39,619 nt of DNA. It comes from Oscillospiraceae bacterium (lineage in GTDB: Bacteria; Bacillota; Clostridia; Oscillospirales; Oscillospiraceae). Positions 22,166-30,582 of this stretch are shown piece by piece. Location of the stretch: positions 1-39,619 of the forward strand of contig JAAWSV010000022.1 in NCBI GenBank assembly GCA_022801715.1. The letters run 5' to 3'. The position numbers and the translations under genes are program-made. Within the stretch, counting starts at the first letter, position 1, and the number at the start of each line of letters is the position of its first letter. Under the pieces are notes generated by a model. The model was not told the origin of the DNA. It searched no databases and was given only the letters and a program-made list of their open reading frames with translations.

Positions 22166-25134
22166 ACTGTCACGGCCTCCTTCTCCTCCGCGGCGGCGCC
22201 CCGGCGCTCCTTCTCCTCCAAAGCGCCGATGAGGCTGCGCAGGCGGATCTTTACCGCGCCTAAGTTGGTAATCTCGTCAATCTTGATCTGTGTGTAGAGC
22301 TTGTCATAGCCCTCCAGGATGGCGCGGACCTCGTCGGTGGTGATGGCGTCCACGCCGCAGCCGAAGCTCACCAGCTGCACCAGCTCCGTGTCCGGGTGCT
22401 CCCCGGCGTAGCGGGCCGCCCGGTAGAGACGGGCGTGGTATGTCCACTGGTTTAAGACATGGACATCCACCGGTTCCGCCAGATGGCAGACGCTGTCCTC
22501 GCTGACCACCACAAAGCCAAGGGAGGCGGCCAGCTTGTCGATGCCGTGGCCGATCTCCGGGTCCACGTGGTAGGGCCGGCCCGCCAGGATCATGATCCGC
22601 TTTCCGTTGGCCCGGGCAAAGGCGATGGCCCGCTCCCCCTCCGCGCGGACGGAGGCCATGTGCTGCCCATAGGCGGCGTAGGCGGCATCCACGGCCCTAT
22701 GTACCTCCCGCTTATGGATGCCGGGGAAGGGGGCGGAGAGGCTGGCGGTAAGCTCTTTTACCAGCTCCCTCCGGTTGTTGATGTTCAGGAAGGGGTAGAG
22801 GAAGGTGGTCTGAGCCAGATCGTCCATGTTGCCGCGGAGGAGCTCGGCATAGTAGGCCACCACGGGGCAGTTGTAGTGGTTGTCGCTCTCGTGCTCGTCC
22901 ATGTTGTAGGTGAGGCAGGGGTAGAAGATGGCGTCCACACCCCGCTCAATCAGCTCCTCCATGTGGCCGTGCATGATCTTGGCCGGGTAGCAGGCAGTAT
23001 CCGAGGGGATGGAGAACTGCCCCTTCTCATAGGTCCGCCGGTTGGACAGGTTGGACACCTCCACCCGAAAGCCTAAGGAGCGGAAAAAGGCGTGCCAGAA
23101 GGGCAGAAGCTCGTACATCCCCAGGGCCAAGGGGAGGCCGATGGTCCCCCGTGTGCCCTCCCCCGGCTGGAGGTGGGAGAGGGCGTCCCGCTTGAAAGCG
23201 TGGAGGTTGGGCACCTCCTGTACGTCCTTCAGCCCCAAGCCCCGCTGGCACTGGTTGCCGGAGATGAACTTCTTCCCGCCGCCGAAGCTGTTGACCGTGA
23301 GGCGGCAGTGGTTGGCGCAGCCCTGGCAGACCGAGGCCTTGGCGGTGTGGACGAAGGAATGGAGTCCCTCGGCGGTAAGAATGGTGGATTTTGGCAGATC
23401 CATACAGTAGAGCGCCGCGCCATAGGCCCCCATGAGGCCGGCGATGGCGGGGCGGATCACGTTCCGGCCCAGCTCCTGCTCGAAGGCCCGGAGGACGGCG
23501 TCGTTGTAGAAGGTGCCCCCCTGTACCACCACGTGCTGTCCCAGCTCCTCGGGACTGCCGGCGCGGATGACCTTGTAGAGGGCGTTTTTCACCACGCTGA
23601 TGGAGAGGCCGGCGGAGATGTCTTCCACCGAGGCCCCGTCCTTCTGGGACTGCTTCACCGAGGAGTTCATGAAAACGGTGCACCGGCTGCCCAAATTCAC
23701 CGGCCGCTTGCCGTGGAGGCCCTTGGCAGCGAATTCGGCAATGGAGTAGCCCATGGACTTGGCGAAGGTCTCGATAAAGGAGCCGCAGCCGGAGGAGCAG
23801 GCCTCGTTGAGCATGATGGAGTCGATGGCGGCGTTTTTGATTTTGAAGCACTTGATGTCCTGCCCGCCGATGTCCAAGATGAAGTCCACCTCTGGGCAGA
23901 AGTACCGGGCGGCGGTGTAGTGGGCGATGGTCTCCACCACCCCCCGGTCCACACCGAAGGCGTTTTGGATCAGCTCCTCGCCGTAGCCGGTGACGGCGCT
24001 GCCGCAGAGGGTGATCCTGTCGCCGCAGAGATGGTAGATCTTCGTGAGCTGCTCCCGGACCAGCTCCACCGGGTTCCCCCGGTTGGAGTCATAGTAGCTG
24101 TACAGAATTTCCCGGTCCCTTGACAGCAGCACCAGCTTGGTGGTGGTGCTGCCGCAGTCAATGCCCAAGTAGGCCGCCCCGGCGTAGTCCCCGATGTCCC
24201 GCCGGGCCACGTCCGCCCCGGCGTGGCGGGCACGGAAGGCCTCGTAGTCCGCCGCCGTCTCAAAGAGGGCGGGGAGACGATCCGAGGCGGTGATGGCGGT
24301 GATGCTCCGCTCGATGGCGGTATCCAGCTCCGCCACCGTGACCAGCTTCCCGGCCTTCTCCGCGTAGAGGGAGGCGCCGTAGGCCACGGCGAAGCGCCCG
24401 TACTCCGGGAACACCGCCTCCTCGTCGGTGAGCTTTAAGGTCTCCTGAAACCGCTGGCGCAGGCCCTTGCAGTAGTAGAGGGGCCCGCCTAAAAAGAGCA
24501 CCTTCCCCTGAATCCGCCGGCCTTGGGCCAGCCCCGCGATGGTCTGGTTTACCACCGCTTGGTAGATGCTGGCGGCCACGTCCTCCTTGTTGGCCCCCTG
24601 ATTGAGAAGGGGCTGGATGTCCGTCTTGGCAAAGACGCCGCAGCGGCTGGCGATGGGGTAGATCCGCTGGTGGCGGAGGCTCAGCTCGTCCATCTCGTCG
24701 GCGGTGACGTTCAGAAGAGTGGCCATCTGGTCGATAAAGGCCCCGGTGCCCCCGGCACAGGAGCCATTCATCCGCTCGTCCATGCCCCCGTCGAAGAAGA
24801 TAATCTTGGCGTCCTCGCCCCCCAGCTCAATGACGGCGGAGGTGTCCGGCTCCAGCCGCTTGACCACCTCGCCGGTGGCGAATACCTCCTGCACAAAGGG
24901 CAGGCCGATGCTCTCCGCCAGTCCCAGTCCCGCGGACCCGGAGAGGGCGGCGGCAAAGGGCCGCTCCCCAATCAGCACCGCCGCCCGCCCCAGAAGCTCC
25001 AGCGTCTTCTGACGCACCTGGGACATGTGGCGCTGGTACTCCTCAAACAGGATATCCTCCCCCAGCCGCAGCACCACCTTGACAGTGGTACTGCCCACGT
25101 CAATGCCGAGGGACAGCGTATGGTTTTCGTTCAT
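22162..25134 (-). CDS. Tandem BadF/BcrA-type activase ATPase with DUF2229 domain
   Basis: A 990-residue ATPase of the ASKHA superfamily. Domain 1 (about 7-260) has GIDVGSTTVKVV and the cluster cysteines C126 (SCAGGTGAF) and C165 (SRCGVFAK). Domain 2 (about 322-580) has GIDCGSTTTKLV, DIGGQDIK, and C446/C450 (NEACSSGCGSF) with C485. A CxxCxxxC motif at 603-610 plus C629 may bind another cluster. A DUF2229-like domain covers 665-990. Such activases use ATP to drive one-electron transfer into 2-hydroxyacyl-CoA dehydratases or double-cubane proteins; no classic dehydratase subunits are nearby. CGGAGTGAG precedes the ATG. Confidence 0.9.
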   Translation of the reverse strand: MNENHTLSLGIDVGSTTVKVVLRLGEDILFEEYQRHMSQVRQKTLELLGRAAVLIGERPFAAALSGSAGLGLAESIGLPFVQEVFATGEVVKRLEPDTSAVIELGGEDAKIIFFDGGMDERMNGSCAGGTGAFIDQMATLLNVTADEMDELSLRHQRIYPIASRCGVFAKTDIQPLLNQGANKEDVAASIYQAVVNQTIAGLAQGRRIQGKVLFLGGPLYYCKGLRQRFQETLKLTDEEAVFPEYGRFAVAYGASLYAEKAGKLVTVAELDTAIERSITAITASDRLPALFETAADYEAFRARHAGADVARRDIGDYAGAAYLGIDCGSTTTKLVLLSRDREILYSYYDSNRGNPVELVREQLTKIYHLCGDRITLCGSAVTGYGEELIQNAFGVDRGVVETIAHYTAARYFCPEVDFILDIGGQDIKCFKIKNAAIDSIMLNEACSSGCGSFIETFAKSMGYSIAEFAAKGLHGKRPVNLGSRCTVFMNSSVKQSQKDGASVEDISAGLSISVVKNALYKVIRAGSPEELGQHVVVQGGTFYNDAVLRAFEQELGRNVIRPAIAGLMGAYGAALYCMDLPKSTILTAEGLHSFVHTAKASVCQGCANHCRLTVNSFGGGKKFISGNQCQRGLGLKDVQEVPNLHAFKRDALSHLQPGEGTRGTIGLPLALGMYELLPFWHAFFRSLGFRVEVSNLSNRRTYEKGQFSIPSDTACYPAKIMHGHMEELIERGVDAIFYPCLTYNMDEHESDNHYNCPVVAYYAELLRGNMDDLAQTTFLYPFLNINNRRELVKELTASLSAPFPGIHKREVHRAVDAAYAAYGQHMASVRAEGERAIAFARANGKRIMILAGRPYHVDPEIGHGIDKLAASLGFVVVSEDSVCHLAEPVDVHVLNQWTYHARLYRAARYAGEHPDTELVQLVSFGCGVDAITTDEVRAILEGYDKLYTQIKIDEITNLGAVKIRLRSLIGALEEKERRGAAAEEKEAVTV

Positions 25135-25477
25135 AACAGCTCACTCCGATAGGCTTATGATTTTTTCCGTGTTTTTACTACCTCAAACACAGAACATGTG
25201 TTATAATAACATATATATCACCCGTACCGTCAGAAAAAGTACCCCAACCGGCACGGCATACCCGGCTATTATAGCATAGGTTTCTGAAAAGTTCCTGCAT
25301 AAATCGTTAATTTTTCGTTAAAATCTTCGCAAGATATTCTTTATGTACCTGATGTACCCGAAAAAATCCTGCCTGTCCGCCCTTGGCGCAGCGGGGGCGC
25401 CGAAGCACCTGCGGCACCGGACACCGCAATTTCTAAATTCCTAACTCCTAATTCCCAATTGAAAGGGGGCGCTCGCC
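25135..25477. promoter_or_regulatory. AT-rich divergent gap with promoter of the activase operon
   Basis: No gene is seen. On the minus strand TGCTATAAT (25268-25276) is a perfect extended -10 without a good -35, predicting a leader of about 125 nt for the activase message. A small palindrome AACACAGAACATGTGTT (25185-25201) lies in that leader. For the plus-strand VTC gene no convincing promoter was found, although 25290-25345 is AT-rich. Confidence 0.55.
25430..25462 (+). repeat. Short repeat, ATTCCTAACTCCTAATTCC type, copy 2
   Basis: It lies 16 bases upstream of the VTC start codon and matches the reverse of the copies near 10347-10370 and 31775-31797. Its function is unknown; all copies are in gene borders. 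Confidence 0.55.
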
Positions 25478-26149
25478 ATGCAGTTTCGCCACGAGGTCAA
25501 GCACACCATCGACCGCTCGGACTACATCACCCTCTGCCAGCGGCTGAACGCGGTGATGCGACCGGACCCCTACGCCGGGCCCGACGGTACCTACGCCATC
25601 CACAGCCTGTACTTCGACACCCTCTCCGACCGGGTGCTCCGGGAGAAGGCCGAGGGGATGAACCGGCGGGAGAAGTTCCGTCTGCGCTGCTACAACGGGG
25701 ACTTGGACCATGTGCGCCTGGAGAAGAAGGTGAAGCGGGACGACCTCTGCGGCAAGGAGGGAGTGGTGCTCACCCGGGCGCAGGTGGAGGCGCTGCTCCG
25801 GGGGGAGGTCTGCTTCCCCGAGGACGCCCCAGCGCTGCTGCTGGAGCTGTCTGTGCGGATGCGGTCCGAGGGGCTGCTGCCCCGGGCCATCGTGGACTAT
25901 GTCCGCCGGCCCTACGTGTGCGCGGCGGGAAACGTGCGGGTGACGCTGGACAGCGAGGTCCGCACCGGGGCGTACCGGACGGACTTCCTGCGGACGGATC
26001 GCCCCACCGTCCCCGCCCGGAATGCGCCGCTGCTGTTGGAGGTGAAATGGGGGGCGTTTCTGCCGGACTATGTGCGCACAGCGGTGACCCTGCCGGGGGT
26101 AAGATGGGCGGCGTTCTCCAAGTACGCGGCGTGCCGGGTGTACGGGTGA
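25478..26149 (+). CDS. VTC-domain polyphosphate polymerase
   Basis: A 223-residue protein with the VTC catalytic tunnel fold, which in yeast Vtc4 makes polyphosphate from ATP. Basic and acidic motifs typical of the tunnel are visible in order: FRHEVKH, IHSLYFDT, REKFRLRCY, HVRLEKKVK, RAIVDYVRRPYV, VRVTLDSEVR and LLLEVKWG. There is no membrane segment. GAAAGGGGG precedes the ATG. DUF4956 and CotH genes follow in the same direction, a set I know from many Firmicutes and Actinobacteria, but here a long repeat separates the first gene from the other two. Product and role are inferred from family. Confidence 0.88.
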   Translation: MQFRHEVKHTIDRSDYITLCQRLNAVMRPDPYAGPDGTYAIHSLYFDTLSDRVLREKAEGMNRREKFRLRCYNGDLDHVRLEKKVKRDDLCGKEGVVLTRAQVEALLRGEVCFPEDAPALLLELSVRMRSEGLLPRAIVDYVRRPYVCAAGNVRVTLDSEVRTGAYRTDFLRTDRPTVPARNAPLLLEVKWGAFLPDYVRTAVTLPGVRWAAFSKYAACRVYG

Positions 26150-26299
26150 GGCGGGATAACCGGACCATTGTAACGGATTCGGGGGAAAAAAGCAACCGGT
26201 AAGGGGGTGGAAATTGTGAGCAGAGCCGGCAGGTGGCGGATGCTGGCGCTGGGGTGGTTGGTTGTCAGGCGGATTCGCTCGCCTAAGTCCGGTGGGTGT

Positions 26300-26891
26300 C
26301 GGTAGGGCGGGCGGCCACAGGCCGCCCCTACGGATGGTTTATCGGGTGTCCGGTAGATGCCGGTAGAACAGGCGCACAATGTGCGCCCCTACATACAGTA
26401 TACCGAAGCATTCCGATTGACGGGGGACGGCGCGCCGGGGTCGTCGCGCCCTACGGAGATTTATATAGCAACAGCATTGCCGGAAAGCACGGCGGCATTT
26501 GCGGCACCGGGCCAGCGATTTGACCTTCAAGCTCCGGAGGCAAGTCGTGGCGAGGGAGGCAGAGCGGCAGCGGACGCCTACAGCATGGCTGAAGACGGGG
26601 GAGCGCTCTCGGGATACCGCCTGCTTTGCGAGAGCCACCGCCGCCGCGTCCGAAGCGCCATGGTTGGACGACGCACCGGTCTACCGAAGGTGCGTCGCGT
26701 CTTGGGGTTCTTAGGGGGCAGCGAATCAGGGCTGTGCCTCCCTGCGGGGGGCTAAAGCCCGCCTGAGCGGACACCTAAGCAGCCTTTTGCTGACTTTTGG
26801 GCTGTGCCAAAAGCCAGTCGCCCCAGGGGCGAAACCCCGTCCCCCCCGCGCCGAACGCGGCGCAAAAAAAGCACTGTGCCCTGCCGGGCAC
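26300..26891 (-). repeat. Dispersed mosaic hairpin element, copy D (reverse orientation)
   Basis: Read on the minus strand it runs from H0 GTGCCC/GGGCAC (26876-26891) through an A/T run, H1 (about 26847-26863), H2 (GGGG/CCCC near 26822-26838), GGGCGAC, H3 CTGACTTTTGG/CCAAAAGCCAG (26790-26817) and AAAAGGCTGCTTAGGTGTCC to the core (about 26480-26788). Three palindromes end it: 26420-26455 (GGGGACGGCGCGCC ...), 26371-26392 (GGCGCACAATGTGCGCCCC) and 26302-26331 (GTAGGGCGGGCGGCC ...). The H0 end lies about ten bases before the DUF4956 ribosome site. From 26150 to 26299 no gene is visible. Confidence 0.87.
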
Positions 26892-26917
26892 CATCATTCA
26901 ACAAGGAGGACCACCCC

Positions 26918-27589
26918 ATGCTCACCTTCCAAGACATCTTCCAATCCCACTACTTAGAAAACATCACCGCCGTGCCCCTGTTCGACATGGTGGCGGCGCT
27001 GGTCCTCGCCTTCGGCGTGGGGCTGTTCATCTTTTTTGTCTACAAAAAAACCTACATCGGCGTGATGTACTCCTCTGGCTTGGGCGTCACCCTCATTGCC
27101 CTGACGATGATCACCACCTTGGTGATCCTTGCCGTCACCAGCAATGTGGTGCTCTCGCTGGGGATGGTGGGCGCGCTCTCCATTGTCCGGTTCCGGGCCG
27201 CGATCAAGGAGCCGCTGGAGATTGCCTACCTGTTCTGGTCCATCTCCGCGGGCATCGTCATTGCCGCGGGGCTTCTCTCCTTGGCGGTGCTGGGGAGCCT
27301 GCTTATTGGCGTGATCCTGCTGATCTTCGTCAACCGCAAGCCCCACACCCGGCCCTACATCCTGGTGGTGCAGTGCGACGCCAAGGCGGAGGAACAGCTG
27401 AACGCCTATTTGAAGGACAGCGCGGAGAAATTTGTCATCAAAAGCAAGAGCATCCAGAGCGGCCGGATGGAGCTGAACTATGACCTGCGCCTGAAGAGCC
27501 CGGACACCGCCTTCGTCAACGCCATTGACGCGATGGAGGGCGTGGAGAGCGCGGTGCTCATCAGCTACAACGGCGACTACATGGGGTGA
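26918..27589 (+). CDS. DUF4956 membrane protein of the VTC-CotH set
   Basis: A 223-residue protein with about four membrane helices in its first 145 residues and a soluble C-terminal domain of about 80 residues. The family signature is clear: SLGMVGALSIVRFRAAIKEP followed by LEIAYLFWSISAGI. The function is not established; its constant partners are VTC polymerases and CotH kinases, so it may anchor or feed polyphosphate or phosphate chemistry at the membrane. The start at 26918 follows AAGGAGG; the longer frame to 26804 runs into repeat copy D. CotH starts four bases after its stop. Confidence 0.88.
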   Translation: MLTFQDIFQSHYLENITAVPLFDMVAALVLAFGVGLFIFFVYKKTYIGVMYSSGLGVTLIALTMITTLVILAVTSNVVLSLGMVGALSIVRFRAAIKEPLEIAYLFWSISAGIVIAAGLLSLAVLGSLLIGVILLIFVNRKPHTRPYILVVQCDAKAEEQLNAYLKDSAEKFVIKSKSIQSGRMELNYDLRLKSPDTAFVNAIDAMEGVESAVLISYNGDYMG

Positions 27590-27593
27590 CGCC

Positions 27594-29114
27594 ATGAGCG
27601 CCAGCAAGCACATCGACAAAATCTGTATCGCCGGGGCGGTTTTGCTGCTGCTCTCGGTGGTGGCGCTGTGGAACGCTGCGGTTTTGGGACTTACACGGGC
27701 CGCCGCCGCTCCCGCCTATGCCAGCGGGCTTTTTGATCGCTCCCGCGTCCACACGGTGGACATCGTCATGGACGACTGGGAGGGGTTTTTGGAGGGCTGC
27801 GCCGATGAGGTGTATGTCCCCTGCGCGGTGGTTATTGACGGGGAGGCCTATCGGAATGTGGGATTTCGGGTGAAGGGGAATACCTCCCTCACCGCCGTGG
27901 AGAGCATGGGCAGCAGCCGCTACAGCTTTAAAATTGAGTTTGACCACTACGTCCCCGGCAAGAGCTGTCAGGGCTTAGATAAGCTGTGCCTGAACAATAT
28001 TGTGCAGGACAACACCTACCTCAAGGATTATCTCTGCTATACCATGATGGCCGACGCCGGCGTGGCGGCGCCGCTGTGTAGCTTCGCCTTTCTCACTGTC
28101 AACGGGGAGGACTGGGGGCTGTATCTGGCGGTGGAAGGCGTGGAGGAGGCGTTTTTGCGGCGGAATTTCGGGGAGAACTCCGGCGCGCTGTATAAGCCCG
28201 GCACGGAGCAGCGGGGCCAGAGGCTGAAGGATGCGGCGGTGCCTCCGGCGGAGGGAGGGACTTTCTCCGGCGGGGAGCGTCCCTTGGAGGGCGTCCCCGC
28301 TGTCCCGCCTGTGGAGGGTGGCAGGGACATGTGCCTCCAGTATGTGGGGGAGGAGAGCTCGGACTATCCCAACATCTTTGACCACGCCAAGACCGATGTC
28401 ACGCCGACGGACCAGCGGCGGCTGATTAGCGCGCTGGAGAAGCTGTCCGGCGGGCAGGCGGCCGAGGCGGTGGATGTGGAGCGGGTGATTCGCTATTTTG
28501 CGGTGCACAGCTTTGTCTGTAACGACGACAGCTACACCGGTGTGATGGCGCACAACTACTACCTCTATGAGGCGGAGGGGCGGCTTGCCATGATCCCTTG
28601 GGACTACAATCTGGCCTTCGGGGGCTTTGGGATGACTGACGCCGGAGGGGCAGTGAACGCGCCTGTTGATACGCCGGTGGCCGGCGTGGCCATGGAGGAG
28701 CGGCCCATGGTCTCGTGGATTTTTGAGGATGAGGCGTACCGGGCGCGGTATCATGAGGTCTATGGGGCCTTTCTCCAGCGGTGGTTTGCGGAGGAAAGGT
28801 TTCGTGAGACGGTGGCGCAGGCGGTGGAGCTGATAGGGCCCTATGTGGAGCGGGACCCCACCAAGTTCTGTACGTTTGCCCAGTTTGAGACCGGCGTGGC
28901 GGCGCTGGAGGCGTTCTGCCGTCTCCGCGCGGAGAGTGTGGACGGACAATTGGCGGGCAGGATTCCCTCCACCGCAGCGGCGCAGGCCGGAGATCCCGGA
29001 CTGCTGGTGGACGCGGGGGAATTGGATCTGAGGGATATGGGCGGAATGGAGCAGACCGTGGGAGTGGCGCCAAGGAACTTGCCCCCGCCGGCAGGCGGTC
29101 GGGAGGGGCGCTGA
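27594..29114 (+). CDS. CotH-family kinase, membrane anchored
   Basis: A 506-residue protein with an N-terminal membrane anchor (about residues 8-38, CIAGAVLLLLSVVALWNAAV) and an extracytoplasmic CotH domain. CotH proteins are atypical protein kinases known from spore coats. Motifs seen are FRVKGNTSL, YSFKIEFDHY (candidate ATP-binding Lys), LYLAVEGVEEAFL and the metal-binding IPWDYNLAFGG near residue 340. About 30 residues near 210-245 are low-complexity and carry two related blocks, VPPAEGG and VPPVEGG, which look like an insert. The last 70 residues are poorly conserved-looking. GGGGTGA lies just upstream of the ATG, four bases from DUF4956. Confidence 0.87.
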   Translation: MSASKHIDKICIAGAVLLLLSVVALWNAAVLGLTRAAAAPAYASGLFDRSRVHTVDIVMDDWEGFLEGCADEVYVPCAVVIDGEAYRNVGFRVKGNTSLTAVESMGSSRYSFKIEFDHYVPGKSCQGLDKLCLNNIVQDNTYLKDYLCYTMMADAGVAAPLCSFAFLTVNGEDWGLYLAVEGVEEAFLRRNFGENSGALYKPGTEQRGQRLKDAAVPPAEGGTFSGGERPLEGVPAVPPVEGGRDMCLQYVGEESSDYPNIFDHAKTDVTPTDQRRLISALEKLSGGQAAEAVDVERVIRYFAVHSFVCNDDSYTGVMAHNYYLYEAEGRLAMIPWDYNLAFGGFGMTDAGGAVNAPVDTPVAGVAMEERPMVSWIFEDEAYRARYHEVYGAFLQRWFAEERFRETVAQAVELIGPYVERDPTKFCTFAQFETGVAALEAFCRLRAESVDGQLAGRIPSTAAAQAGDPGLLVDAGELDLRDMGGMEQTVGVAPRNLPPPAGGREGR

Positions 29115-29160
29115 GGGCTTTTGCATGTAGATCCGTGATTTTTACAGCGGGATATATAGA

Positions 29161-29203
29161 AAATACCCCCTGTCGGAGATTCCTCCGGCAGGGGGTATTT
29201 TTT
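29161..29203. terminator. Bidirectional terminator between CotH and ackA
   Basis: AATACCCCCTGTCGGAG pairs with CTCCGGCAGGGGGTATT (one mismatch), followed by a T-run on the plus strand and flanked by an A-run that gives T on the minus strand. It serves both convergent genes. Confidence 0.9.
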
Positions 29204-29210
29204 CAAATTC

Positions 29211-30398
29211 TTATTTGCACAGGGCGGCGGTGTCCATGGCAATCATCAGCTCCTCATTGGTGGGGATGACGAAGATCTTTACCTTGGAGCCATCGGCGGA
29301 CACGTCCACCTCCTTGCCCCTGACGTTGTTCTTTTCCTTGTCCATCTGGATGCCCATGTAGGCCAAGCCCTCGCAGATGTCGGCCCGGAGCTCCTTGGAG
29401 TTCTCGCCGATGCCGGCGGTGAACACGATGGCGTCCACCCCGCCCATGGCGGTGGCGTAGGCGCCGATGAACTTCTTCACCTCGTAGACAAACTTGTCAA
29501 GAGCCAGCTGGGCCCGCTGGTTGCCCTTGGCGGCGGCCTCGTCCAAATCGCGGAAGTCGCTGCTGACGCCGGAGATGCCCAGCACGCCGGACTTCTTATT
29601 GAGGATGTTCAGCATCTCCTTGATGTCGTAGCCGTAGCGGCCCATCAGGTACTCAAGGATAGTGGCGTCCACGTCGCCGGAGCGGGTGCCCATGGGGAAG
29701 CCGGCTAAGGGCCCCAGGCCCATGGTGGTGTCCACGCACTTGCCGTCCACCACGGCGGAGAGGCTGGAGCCGTTGCCCAAGTGGCAGCAGATCACCTTGC
29801 TGTGCTCGGGATTGCCCAGCATGTCGATGGCCCGGGCGGAGACGTAGCGGTGGCTGGTGCCGTGGAAGCCGTAGCGCCGGACGTCGTCCTTCTCATAGTA
29901 CTCGTAGGGGATGGCGTAGATGTAGGCCTTGGGGGGCATGGTCATATGGAAGGCGGTGTCGAACACGGCCACCTGGGGAGTCTTGGGCATGATCTTCTGG
30001 CAGGCCTCAATGCCCATCAGGTTGGCGGGGTTGTGGAGGGGCCCCAAGGGGATGCACTTCTTGATGGCCTCGATGCACTTGTCGTCAATGATGCAGCTCT
30101 CGGTGAAAGCCATGCCGCCGTGGAGGACGCGGTGGCCGACGGCGGCGATCTCGTCGGTGGACTTGATGACGCCCTTCTCCGGGTCCACCATGATGTCCAG
30201 AACGGCCTGAATGGCTTCAGAGTGGGTGGGCATGGGGATCTCCTGCTTGACATCCTCCCGGCCAGGGACCTTGTGGGTCAGGCGGCCGTCAATGCCGATG
30301 CGCTCGCAGAGGCCCTTGGCGAAGACCTCGCCGCCCTCGGACTCCATAAACTGATACTTCAGAGAGGAACTGCCCGCGTTGATTACCAGAATTTTCAT
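29211..30398 (-). CDS. ackA: Acetate kinase
   Basis: A 395-residue ASKHA-fold kinase that makes ATP and acetate from acetyl phosphate, the energy-yielding last step of acetogenic fermentation. It begins MKILVINAGSSSLKYQFM and shows the family marks GFHGTSHRYVS, CHLGNGSSLSAV, MGTRSGDVDAT and FTAGIGENS. Length is standard. AAGGAG lies about 11 bases upstream of the ATG. No phosphotransacetylase gene is in this window. It is transcribed away from tmcAL, whose product also consumes acetate. Confidence 0.97.
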   Translation of the reverse strand: MKILVINAGSSSLKYQFMESEGGEVFAKGLCERIGIDGRLTHKVPGREDVKQEIPMPTHSEAIQAVLDIMVDPEKGVIKSTDEIAAVGHRVLHGGMAFTESCIIDDKCIEAIKKCIPLGPLHNPANLMGIEACQKIMPKTPQVAVFDTAFHMTMPPKAYIYAIPYEYYEKDDVRRYGFHGTSHRYVSARAIDMLGNPEHSKVICCHLGNGSSLSAVVDGKCVDTTMGLGPLAGFPMGTRSGDVDATILEYLMGRYGYDIKEMLNILNKKSGVLGISGVSSDFRDLDEAAAKGNQRAQLALDKFVYEVKKFIGAYATAMGGVDAIVFTAGIGENSKELRADICEGLAYMGIQMDKEKNNVRGKEVDVSADGSKVKIFVIPTNEELMIAMDTAALCK

Positions 30399-30448
30399 GT
30401 CGTCACTTACTCCTTGCTGTCATTGTTTTGTTATTTTTCGTTTCCAGA

Positions 30449-30525
30449 CTGTGACTTGCAAATCACAGCGTGGGCGGGTACAATACATCCATGGCTATTG
30501 TAGACTATTTTTCTCGCTTAGACAA
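30449..30525. promoter_or_regulatory. Interlocked divergent promoters of ackA and tmcAL with a 20-bp palindrome
   Basis: Plus strand: TTGCAA (30456-30461), 17 bases, TACAAT (30479-30484), for tmcAL. Minus strand: TTGTCT (30520-30525), 17 bases, TACAAT (30497-30502), for ackA. The two -10 boxes face each other 12 bases apart, so polymerases would compete. CTGTGACTTGCAAATCACAG (30449-30468) is a near-perfect palindrome covering the plus -35 and lying in the ackA leader. Its half-sites are eight bases apart, not the six of CRP or Rex sites. Confidence 0.75.
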
Positions 30526-30582
30526 CCGTTATTTTAGAAAAATTTTGAAAAAAACCGCCGACGAACCTTGGAGGGCTGTCCT

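Noticed and set aside
30449-30468. CRP or Rex binding site in the ackA-tmcAL gap
   Set aside because: The half-sites TGTGA and TCACA fit, but are eight bases apart rather than six, so I list it only as a palindrome of unknown binder.
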